From: Pseudomonadota bacterium
GTDB taxonomy: Bacteria > Pseudomonadota > Alphaproteobacteria > Rhizobiales > Hyphomicrobiaceae
Assembly (NCBI GenBank): GCA_023423275.1
Contig: JAFAFW010000050.1
Coordinates: 1-21,343 of the forward strand
Reading direction: 5' to 3'
DNA length: 21,343 nucleotides
The position numbers were made by a program, and so were the translations under genes. Below, piece after piece: positions 7,488 to 14,374 of the stretch (its first letter is position 1; the number at the start of each line of letters is the position of its first letter). The notes under the pieces are model-generated. The model did not search any database and was not told the DNA's origin. It saw nothing but the letters and a program-made list of their open reading frames with translations.

Positions 7488-8573
7488 ATGGATCGGGATA
7501 ATCTCGAGAGGTTGCGCGCCAAATACGGGGCGGCATCGGCTGGTGATGTGCATGATCTCGAATTCAAGAAAGTCGTAGACATCTTGTTTTCGGGGACCGA
7601 GCGCCGCGCCAAACCATATGAAGGCGTCTCGACGTTTCTCGACGCTCCTCTGCGCACCGATGCGGCAGCGCGAGATGATCTCAGCGATCTCGACGTCGCG
7701 CTTGTTGGCGTGCCGATGGATCTCGGCGTGACGAATCGGCCGGGTGCCCGCCTGGGACCGCGTGCCGTCCGGCAGATTGAGCGGGTCGGCCCTTATCACG
7801 AGGTCCACAAGATCGTTCCGGCAAGCCTCGTGAAACTGGCTGACATCGGTGATGTCCCTTTCAGGAGCCGCTATAGCCTGGCCGAAAGCCATGAGGACAT
7901 CGAGAATTTCTACGAACGTATCCGTGCGGCCGGCGTCATTCCGGTATCGGTTGGCGGCGATCATTCGATGACCCTGCCAATCCTGAAGGCGCTCGGGCGT
8001 GATCATTCCGTCGGCCTGCTGCATATCGATGCGCATTGTGATACCGGCGGCCCCTTCGAGGGGTCGAAGTTCCATCACGGCGGACCGTTTCGTGAGGCCG
8101 TCCTGGCTGGTGTTCTCGATCCGCAGCGAACGATCCAGATCGGAATTCGCGGTAATGCCGAATATTTATGGGAGTTTTCGAGCGATAGCGGAATGACGGT
8201 GATCCACGCCGACGAATTCATGCGGTTGGGCCTCGACGCCACGATCACGCGAATCCGCAAGGTGCTAGGGACAGGGCCTACTTACATCACTTTCGATATC
8301 GATGCGCTCGACCCGGGTCTCGCGCCGGGTACCGGCACACCGGAGGCAGGTGGGTTGCTGACTCGGGAAGCCATGGCTCTGGTTCGTGCCGTCGCAGACC
8401 TCGATATCGTCGGTGGTGATGTGGTCGAAGTCGCGCCGCAGTACGATGCCACGACCGCGACGGCACAAGCGGCGGCGCAGATGCTCTTTGAGATCGTGTC
8501 GGTGGTCGCGATGTCGTGTGCGCGCCGGCAAAAGAGCTCAACCAGCGCGCGATCGGGCGCTCGGTCCACGTGA
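7488..8573 (+). CDS. Agmatinase/guanidinobutyrase-family ureohydrolase
   Basis: This 361-residue cytoplasmic binuclear manganese enzyme releases urea from a guanidino compound. All six metal ligands are seen: His159 in VGGDHS, Asp181, His183 and Asp185 in DAHCD, and Asp270 and Asp272 in FDIDALDP. The sequence between the metal motifs (KFHHGGPFREAV) differs from arginase, pointing to agmatinase, guanidinobutyrase or a relative; the substrate cannot be fixed. The ATG at 7488 has GAGAGAGG seven bases ahead; an in-frame ATG at 7449 would add 13 residues without a good site. The family core ends near MLFEIVSVVAMS. The last 20 or so residues are a Ser/Arg/Ala tail that runs 36 bases into the convergent tetR gene. 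No arginine or polyamine genes are adjacent. Confidence 0.88.
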   Translation: MDRDNLERLRAKYGAASAGDVHDLEFKKVVDILFSGTERRAKPYEGVSTFLDAPLRTDAAARDDLSDLDVALVGVPMDLGVTNRPGARLGPRAVRQIERVGPYHEVHKIVPASLVKLADIGDVPFRSRYSLAESHEDIENFYERIRAAGVIPVSVGGDHSMTLPILKALGRDHSVGLLHIDAHCDTGGPFEGSKFHHGGPFREAVLAGVLDPQRTIQIGIRGNAEYLWEFSSDSGMTVIHADEFMRLGLDATITRIRKVLGTGPTYITFDIDALDPGLAPGTGTPEAGGLLTREAMALVRAVADLDIVGGDVVEVAPQYDATTATAQAAAQMLFEIVSVVAMSCARRQKSSTSARSGARST

Positions 8574-9287
8574 GCCTCGCGCCTTCACGGACGCAATGGC
8601 CCGTGATCTCGCCTTGTGCGCCGTGACGGCCGATGTGCGCGATCCGCCGTAGGCGGCCAGAACGGTTCGCAGGAAAGCGCGATAGAGGTTGTCGACGCGA
8701 TCGAAGTTCCCCGCGTCCTGGGCGATGGTGCCCGCCGCGTTGGCGATGCTTACGGCCTGAACAACGATCTCGTTGACGGGGGCCGCCGCGATCAACTCTC
8801 CGCGCCGGATCGCGGCTTTTACGCCCGTCTCGATATCCGATGCGAGGATGTGGGCGAACCTCCGAAGGGTGTCACACGCCGTCTTGCCGATTGCATCGCT
8901 CTCGTTACGCATCCGGGTGATGAGACTCCAATGCTTGCCGCCTGTCCGCCCGCGATTGAAAGCCCCATAGCGTTCCCGATTGAACGCGATGTTGCCTTCC
9001 AGCTTTTCGGCAAAGGTCAGCGCGTCGTCGCGCCATAGGCCGCCCATCCGCGCGAGCGTGCCGTCGACGTAATCTTCCAGGACTTCATCCAGAAGCTTCT
9101 GCTTGTTCCCGAAATGGTAATGGATATTGGCCCGTGTGATGCCGAGCCTGGAAGCGATGTCACCAAAGCTGACGCCGCGATATCCATGGCGGATGAAAAG
9201 CGTGGTCGCCGTAGATTTTATCCGCTCCCGCATGCTGTCCCGCGCGGTGCGATCCTGGGCTTCTGGGATGACGATCTCTCCCGGCAT
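8538..9287 (-). CDS. TetR-family transcriptional regulator
   Basis: This is a 249-residue dimeric DNA-binding repressor. The N-terminal domain has the usual TetR pattern, with the helix-turn-helix at about 39-62 (VSFGDIASRLGITRANIHYHF) and the GNKQKLL continuation. The C-terminal ligand and dimer domain covers roughly 75-215 and gives no clue to the ligand. The ATG at 9287 is preferred to a TTG one codon earlier; a GAGG site lies 10 bases upstream and an AAGAG element is closer. The last 30 or so residues are a Ser/Arg/Ala-rich tail overlapping the ureohydrolase gene by 36 bases. The gene is divergent from the SDR dehydrogenase, and a 22-bp palindrome in the shared spacer overlaps its own -35, so it probably represses itself and the SDR gene. 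Confidence 0.9.
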   Translation of the reverse strand: MPGEIVIPEAQDRTARDSMRERIKSTATTLFIRHGYRGVSFGDIASRLGITRANIHYHFGNKQKLLDEVLEDYVDGTLARMGGLWRDDALTFAEKLEGNIAFNRERYGAFNRGRTGGKHWSLITRMRNESDAIGKTACDTLRRFAHILASDIETGVKAAIRRGELIAAAPVNEIVVQAVSIANAAGTIAQDAGNFDRVDNLYRAFLRTVLAAYGGSRTSAVTAHKARSRAIASVKARGSRGPSARSRAG

Positions 9288-9371
9288 CAAGCTCTTACCT
9301 CAAGACTGCATCGGACGCCGGCATGCGGATTTGCGCTCGGTTCCGCCATCTGTTGCGACGTGCTACGGCCT

Positions 9372-9401
9372 ATGATACGAAACCGACTGACTTACATGCA
9401 A
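9372..9401 (-). promoter_or_regulatory. Likely sigma-70 promoter of tetR
   Basis: On the minus strand, TTGCAT (complement of 9396-9401) and TATCAT (complement of 9372-9377) are separated by 18 bases, with four and five matches to the -35 and -10 consensus. The -35 lies inside the palindrome that I assign as the TetR operator, which fits autoregulation. Confidence 0.5.
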
Positions 9402-9407
9402 GTCAGT
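9386..9407. promoter_or_regulatory. Palindromic TetR operator candidate
   Basis: Perfect 8-bp arms, ACTGACTT at 9386-9393 and AAGTCAGT at 9400-9407, flank the six bases ACATGC. Size and symmetry suit a TetR dimer. It is the only strong dyad in the 170-base tetR/SDR spacer. The assignment rests on position and symmetry alone. Confidence 0.65.
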
Positions 9408-9457
9408 ATCTATGGCGAGCAGCACGTCAGCCTGCATCGCGTTGAAGGAATACGGTC

Positions 9458-10228
9458 ATGTACAAATTTGATGGAAAGGCGGCTCTCGTCACGGGTGCCG
9501 CATCGGGGATCGGCCGTGCTATCGCCGTGCGTCTGGCTCAGGAAGGCTGTGACGTTGCCCTGGCCGATCTCGACAAGGCCGGCATGGACGAAACCGCGGC
9601 GATGGTGGAGCGTGAAGGGCGGCGCAGCCGCATCAGCGTCACGGATGTCGGTGATTACGCACAGGTTACGGCCGCGGTCGAGGACGCCATTGGAGCGCTG
9701 GGGAAAATCGACTTTCTCTACAATAATGCCGGCATCGTTCGGGTCGGCACGATCGCGGAGATGTCGCTCGAAGACTGGCGGCTGTGCTACCGGATCAACG
9801 TTGACGGCGTCTTCCATGGCTGCAAGGCCGTCGTCCCGCACATGGTGGCGCGCGGCTCCGGGCGCATCATCAATACCGCCTCGTGGTTCGGAAAGACCGG
9901 CAAGGCATCGTACGGGGCTTATTGTTCATCGAAGTTCGCGGTCATCGGGATTACGCAAACGCTGGCCGCCGAATTGGCGCCGCATAAGATCAATGTAAAC
10001 GCCGTCTGCCCGGGCACCATCGTCGAAACGCGGATGCGTGACGAGGCGGACAAGAAGTCTATCGAGCAAGGCCTCAAGACGGCAAAGGAGCGCGAATCTT
10101 CCATTCCGCTCGGCAGGGTTGGACTTCCGCTGGACATTGCCCGCGTTGCGGTATTCCTCGCCTCCGAAGAGTCGAGTTACATGACCGGTCAGGCGATCAA
10201 CGTCACCGGCGGGCTCTGGATGCACTGA
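9458..10228 (+). CDS. Short-chain dehydrogenase/reductase (classical SDR)
   Basis: This 256-residue cytoplasmic NAD(P)-dependent oxidoreductase has a Rossmann fold. Visible motifs are TGAASGIG (12-19) for the cofactor, NNAG (89-92), catalytic Asn114, Ser142, Tyr155 and Lys159 (YCSSK), and PG at 185-186. Asp37 after the second strand (VALADLD) suggests a preference for NAD. The C-terminal VTGGLWMH closes like other family members acting on alcohols, hydroxyacids or cyclic ketones. The ATG at 9458 follows GAAGGA at a good distance. It is divergent from tetR with the operator between them, so it is probably induced when TetR binds its ligand, plausibly the SDR substrate or a relative. The substrate is unknown. 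Confidence 0.92.
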   Translation: MYKFDGKAALVTGAASGIGRAIAVRLAQEGCDVALADLDKAGMDETAAMVEREGRRSRISVTDVGDYAQVTAAVEDAIGALGKIDFLYNNAGIVRVGTIAEMSLEDWRLCYRINVDGVFHGCKAVVPHMVARGSGRIINTASWFGKTGKASYGAYCSSKFAVIGITQTLAAELAPHKINVNAVCPGTIVETRMRDEADKKSIEQGLKTAKERESSIPLGRVGLPLDIARVAVFLASEESSYMTGQAINVTGGLWMH

Positions 10229-10234
10229 GAACAG

Positions 10235-10262
10235 GCGTGGCCGCGTCGGGCGATTGCCACGC
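10235..10262. terminator. Hairpin between convergent SDR and DUF883-like genes
   Basis: Seven-base perfect arms, GCGTGGC at 10235-10241 and GCCACGC at 10256-10262, lie in the 61-base gap between two convergent genes, with a 14-base loop. There is no U-run on either side, so it is at most a weak bidirectional terminator. Confidence 0.35.
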
Positions 10263-10289
10263 TGATGTCTTGCCGAATGCGCGACCGGT

Positions 10290-10820
10290 TTAGCTGACCG
10301 CGTTCGTCAGGCGATGTGCGAGATGGCGGGCGGTCTTTTCCCCCGCCGACGCCACGGAGGATGCCGTCGCTCGCGAGCTTTCAAGGAGGCCGGATAAAAT
10401 CCTTGTCAAACGATCGAGCAACGCTGGATCCGAAGCACGGTTCAATTCGTGCTGCGCGCGCGAACGCCCTGTCTCAATTGCCTCCCGCACCGTGTGTGCG
10501 AGCCGATCAAATTCCCTGCGCGATGCGCCACCGAAGCGGTGATGTTGCCGGCGGCCTCTGGGCAACATGACTCCGACGAGGAATCCCACTCCCAGAGCAA
10601 GCCCAACGGCAGGCAGCGGATTTTCCCGGACAAGATCCTGGGTGTCGCTTGCAGTTTGAACCGCGGTTTCCTTCACCGCATCGGCGCGATCGGCAAGGCC
10701 CTCCTGGATCTGCCCCGCCAAGCGCGCCAGATCGTCCTTGAGACCTTGGATCATTTCGGAAAATTCTTCAGCGCGGCTGGGATCGGAATTCTCCGTTGCG
10801 GACTTTTCTGACGTCGCCAT
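10290..10820 (-). CDS. DUF883-like (ElaB/YqjD-type) membrane-anchored protein
   Basis: This 176-residue protein has the features of the DUF883 family. Residues 18-65 form a charged amphipathic helix region. It is followed by ENPLPAVGLALGVGFLVGVML, a single membrane segment at about 68-86 with small-residue spacing. A further helical, charged region of about 90 residues then runs to the end. E. coli relatives (YqjD, ElaB) are inner-membrane anchors linked to stationary phase and ribosome association, and they normally stop soon after the membrane segment, so the long C-terminal half is extra here. The ATG has AGGAGA five bases ahead. An exact EcfG promoter lies 50 bases upstream, pointing to induction in the general stress response. 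The family is fairly sure; the role is by analogy only. Confidence 0.75.
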   Translation of the reverse strand: MATSEKSATENSDPSRAEEFSEMIQGLKDDLARLAGQIQEGLADRADAVKETAVQTASDTQDLVRENPLPAVGLALGVGFLVGVMLPRGRRQHHRFGGASRREFDRLAHTVREAIETGRSRAQHELNRASDPALLDRLTRILSGLLESSRATASSVASAGEKTARHLAHRLTNAVS

Positions 10821-10869
10821 TCAAATCTCCTGCTCGCGCTGTGTTGGTAGAACTACCCGTTAAGCAAAA

Positions 10870-10895
10870 AACGTCTTTGCGTAGCGTCCGGTTCC
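10870..10895 (-). promoter_or_regulatory. EcfG (general stress response) promoter of the DUF883-like gene
   Basis: On the minus strand GGAAC (complement of 10891-10895) is followed after 17 bases by CGTT (complement of 10870-10873), an exact match to the EcfG consensus. The expected start near 10863 leaves a leader of about 43 bases containing the AGGAGA ribosome site. It lies in the spacer shared with the divergent HWE kinase gene. Confidence 0.75.
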
Positions 10896-11063
10896 GTGGT
10901 TGGTGTCCGGCAATAAGCTTTGAGAGTTTCGGTCGCACTCAGCGGCAATCCGCCGTTCGGATGCGAGGAACCAAACAGCGCCGATTTTTGTCGTAATGAA
11001 GAATCAGCAAAATCGTGGATTTGCCATTGGCTTCCACGATCTATCGGTGTCCTGGAGGGCATC

Positions 11064-13886
11064 GTGGGAAACGTCGAGATGCGACCTGCCCTCAGCCGGG
11101 GCTGGCCTTTGTCAGCGCATCTCCTTGCCTTGTGTCTTGCTGTACTGTTGCCGGCGATCGCGTTGGGGGGACTCGCGCTCTGGCAATTGATAGCGGCCGA
11201 GCGCATGGCCATCGAAGCCCGCGTCCTTCAGATCGTCAAAAGCCTGTCCAGCGACCTCGATCGCGAGATGCTCGGCTATTGGCGCTTGGGCGAAGCGCTG
11301 GGCGCCTCTCCCGGTCTCCGGACTGGCGATGTGCATGGGTTTGAACTCCGCGTTCGCAAAATGCAGACCGGACAGGATTGGTCGGTCATTCTCGACGATC
11401 CTGACGGCCGGCGGCTGATGAACACCGTCCGACCGATGGGTCCCATCACGGATACCCCGGCCGATGCTGATCTCGCGCGCCGAGCGGCGAAATTTGGTAT
11501 CCCGCGCGTGACAGACCTGTTTTACGACGGTGAGCGGCGCGTGCCGATGGCTGGCGTCCGGATTCCCATCATCACGGGAGTAGGGGTCGGGTATGTCCTG
11601 ACGATCGCTGTTCCAACTCAATCCTTGACCGAGTTGTTGAACAAGGACTTGGGTATTCCCGAGGCTACGATATCGATCGCGGACAGCAACAACGCCATCC
11701 TTGCGCAAAATCGCTATCATTTTGAGGGGGTTGGGAAACAGATGTCCCAACCGGCGATCGATCAACTCAATCAAGAAGAGCCGGTCGTCCGGGTGGTTCT
11801 GCCGTCAGGCATGGAAGCCATTCGTGCCGTTGTTCGTTCACCAACGACACATTGGACAGTGAGTGCCGTTGTCCCGGTCGCTGAACTCGCGCGCGTGTCG
11901 CGAGAAGAATGGTCGACGTTCGCGATCATTGCGACAGCATTGATTGGACTGTCGAGCCTCCTCGCAGCGGTGTTTGCGCGTCGGATCGCGGTCCCCATCC
12001 AGCGCCTCGCACGCATTCCGAATCATGGCAGGCTGACAATGCCCCCCGCATCAGGGGTGGCTGAAGTCGACCGGGTCGGTTCCGCTCTGGTTCATTCGAT
12101 CGATGAGCTGGGAGCCAGCGAACAGCGATTGCGGCTTGCGCTGGTGGCGGCGGGAGCGGGGGTCTGGGAGTACGACTTCCGGACCAAAACAGCGACATGG
12201 TCGCCTGAAATGCTGGAGCTGTACGGGTTCACGGGTGAGCCACGGCCGTCCCGGGATCATCTCTGGTCCTTCCTGCTCGACGAGGATCGAGCACGCATTC
12301 GCGAGGAGGCGCAGGCGCAGATCGCCAAAGGCGGCCCGTTTGCAACCGAGTTTCGCTTCAAGCGGCCCGACGGCGCCGTCATCTGGGTCAGTTCGAAGGG
12401 CGTTGTGGAACTCGACAAAAACGGTCGTGCACAAACGGCTCGTGGCATCGACCAGGACATTACGGTCCAGAAGGAGGGCGATGCGCAGCGGGAAGCACTG
12501 CTTCGGATCACTGCCGAACGGTTGAGTGAGCAGCAGGCTCTCTACGACTCTGCACCGATCGGGCTCGTGCTTCTCGATCGCGACCTGACTATCCAGCGGA
12601 TCAATCGCGTTCTGGCCGCCATGATCGACAGGCCGGTCGAGGATTTGATCGGGAAATCGGTTCTCGATGTTCTCCCGCATGCGCGAGATATTTTTGAAGA
12701 GCATCTGCGCAGCGTGCTCGAACTGGGGAAATCCGTTTCCGGGATCGAGTTCCTGAGCGGACCTGCAGAAGGCAGCGATGCAGAGCGCTGCTGGACGGCA
12801 CAACTCTATCCCTTGACGATTGATGGGCTGGTTATCGGGATCGGGCTCGTCTGCGAGGACATCACGGAGAAAAAGCAGGCACAGGTCACGCAGGCTCATC
12901 TTGCGGCCATTATCGAGGCCGCGGTCGATGGCGTGGTCAGCGTTTCACCCGATGGACGCGTCCGCAGTTGGAATTCCGGGGCCGAGCGTCTGTTCGGATA
13001 CAAGGCCATGGAGGTGATTGGCAGGCCGGGCGGTTTTCTGGTGCCACCGACGCTGGAAGGACCAGGGAAGGATGTGTTTCGCAAAGCCATGTCTGGCGAG
13101 AGTGTGTTCGTCGAAACGATAAGACGCCGGAAGGACGGCAGCGATATTCCTGTGTCGATAAGTGCGTCTCCGATGCGAGATAGCAGGGGGCAGGTGATTG
13201 CCGTCTCGATCGTGTATCGTGACATCTCCGAGCAGAAACGCCGCGAGGAGCACACGCGTTTTATCATGCGCGAGCTTTCGCATCGATCGAAGAACCTGCT
13301 TGCGGTCATTCAGGCCATGGGGCGGCAGACAGCGCGCACGAGCCGCAGCCTTGAGGATTTTCACGCGCGCTTCAATGCGAGGATTGCCGGTCTCGCCCGG
13401 TCGCACGATCTCCTGGTCAAGCAGGATTGGCGGGGCGTGCCGGTCACTGAACTCGTGCAAGGGCAACTGGCGCCATTTGTCGACCGGTCGGAGGAACAGC
13501 TCAGCTTTGCGGGACCTGCCTTGTCGCTCAAACCGGAAGCGGCTCAGAATATCGGTCTCGCGTTGCATGAGCTTGCGACCAATGCCTCGAAGCATGGCGC
13601 GTTGAGTTCACCCAAGGGGCGGATCGAGATCCATTGGGAGCTTGCCGGGCAGGAGGGACAGCGCCGGTTCCGCATGACGTGGTGTGAGCGCGGCGGGCCG
13701 AAAGTCGTGCCACCGTCGGACCGCGGTTTCGGCCGGACAGTCGTCGAGATCATGGTCGGGCGTGCGCTGGATGGGGAGGCGCGTCTGCAGTGGCGTACCG
13801 AAGGCCTTGAATGGCACCTTGATGTGCCCGACACATGCGTCGCGGCCGAGGCGAAACAGACATGGCGTTGGGAAAATATTAACTGA
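11064..13886 (+). CDS. HWE-family sensor histidine kinase with periplasmic domain and three PAS domains
   Basis: This is a 940-residue inner-membrane sensor kinase. Order: membrane segment 1 (about 15-42), a periplasmic sensing region of about 240 residues of Cache character (43-285), membrane segment 2 (286-304) and a short HAMP-like linker. Three PAS domains follow (about 352-467, 489-600 and 610-722), then the kinase core. The phospho-accepting His740 lies in MRELSHRSKNLLAVI, typical of HWE/HisKA_2 kinases. The N-box is LHELATNASKHGALS (about 834-848), the family W-x-E is Trp873-Glu875 and the G-box is DRGFGRTVVE. I choose GTG at 11064, which has CTGGAGGG just ahead and gives a normal N-terminus; ATG at 11079 is possible, and the frame stays open upstream to 10920. 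A receiver-only regulator follows 101 bases later. HWE kinases often feed PhyR, so a stress role is plausible but unproved. Confidence 0.9.
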   Translation: MGNVEMRPALSRGWPLSAHLLALCLAVLLPAIALGGLALWQLIAAERMAIEARVLQIVKSLSSDLDREMLGYWRLGEALGASPGLRTGDVHGFELRVRKMQTGQDWSVILDDPDGRRLMNTVRPMGPITDTPADADLARRAAKFGIPRVTDLFYDGERRVPMAGVRIPIITGVGVGYVLTIAVPTQSLTELLNKDLGIPEATISIADSNNAILAQNRYHFEGVGKQMSQPAIDQLNQEEPVVRVVLPSGMEAIRAVVRSPTTHWTVSAVVPVAELARVSREEWSTFAIIATALIGLSSLLAAVFARRIAVPIQRLARIPNHGRLTMPPASGVAEVDRVGSALVHSIDELGASEQRLRLALVAAGAGVWEYDFRTKTATWSPEMLELYGFTGEPRPSRDHLWSFLLDEDRARIREEAQAQIAKGGPFATEFRFKRPDGAVIWVSSKGVVELDKNGRAQTARGIDQDITVQKEGDAQREALLRITAERLSEQQALYDSAPIGLVLLDRDLTIQRINRVLAAMIDRPVEDLIGKSVLDVLPHARDIFEEHLRSVLELGKSVSGIEFLSGPAEGSDAERCWTAQLYPLTIDGLVIGIGLVCEDITEKKQAQVTQAHLAAIIEAAVDGVVSVSPDGRVRSWNSGAERLFGYKAMEVIGRPGGFLVPPTLEGPGKDVFRKAMSGESVFVETIRRRKDGSDIPVSISASPMRDSRGQVIAVSIVYRDISEQKRREEHTRFIMRELSHRSKNLLAVIQAMGRQTARTSRSLEDFHARFNARIAGLARSHDLLVKQDWRGVPVTELVQGQLAPFVDRSEEQLSFAGPALSLKPEAAQNIGLALHELATNASKHGALSSPKGRIEIHWELAGQEGQRRFRMTWCERGGPKVVPPSDRGFGRTVVEIMVGRALDGEARLQWRTEGLEWHLDVPDTCVAAEAKQTWRWENIN

Positions 13887-13987
13887 GCTGCGTGCCGAAA
13901 TGTCACTCGACATGCAGTCAATGTTCCAATGACCTTTCATCAAATCATAACGAGGGAACTTCTGAGAGGAATGCGTGTCTATTTTGT

Positions 13988-14374
13988 ATGGCACGGCACC
14001 TATCAGGATTGAGAATTTTAATCGTCGAGGATGAGCCTCTGCTCGCGTGGGAGCTCGAGGTCGCGCTCGCCGAGGCGGGCGCCATTGTTATCGGTCCGGC
14101 GAGTACTCTTGCGATCGGATGTGCGCTCGCCCAACAGGAAGATCTTGCGGCTGCCGTACTGGACGTGCAACTCGGCCATGAGCAATCTGGACCGATCGCA
14201 GAAGCCCTGTATGAGCAAGGCGTGCCCTTCCTGTTTCACACGGGCAATGCTGGATGGCAGGAGCGTGCGGAGGTTTGGGCTGCGCCTGTGGTTACCAAGC
14301 CGGCAAATCCGGACACGATCGTCGCGCACGTCTTCCAGTTGGTCCGCCAGAATGATGTCTGCGGTCAGCTATAG
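13988..14374 (+). CDS. Single-domain response regulator
   Basis: This 128-residue cytoplasmic receiver domain has no output domain. Key residues are the acidic pair in VEDEP (Glu14, Asp15, Glu16), phospho-accepting Asp59 in VLDVQLG, Thr85 in FLFHTGN and Lys104 in VVTKPA. These receivers commonly partner HWE kinases as phosphate sinks or in phosphorelays, and the kinase just upstream is the evident partner. The start is uncertain. ATG at 13988 gives a normal N-terminus (MARHLSGLRILIVEDEP), but the GAGAGGA site sits about 17 bases ahead. The frame is open upstream to a GTG at 13892, five bases after the kinase stop, which would add 32 Cys/Ser-rich residues unlike a receiver. The 3' end overlaps the convergent copper ATPase gene by six bases. 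Confidence 0.85.
   Translation: MARHLSGLRILIVEDEPLLAWELEVALAEAGAIVIGPASTLAIGCALAQQEDLAAAVLDVQLGHEQSGPIAEALYEQGVPFLFHTGNAGWQERAEVWAAPVVTKPANPDTIVAHVFQLVRQNDVCGQL

Noticed and set aside
6783..8078. A 431-codon minus-strand frame across the DUF1236 and ureohydrolase genes
   Set aside because: It spans two well-supported genes and the clear intrinsic terminator between them, and has no recognisable domain.
10967..10995. EcfG promoter ahead of the HWE kinase
   Set aside because: GGAAC at 10967-10971 is present, but the nearest CGTA lies 20 bases further, outside the 16-17 base spacing, and lacks the last T.
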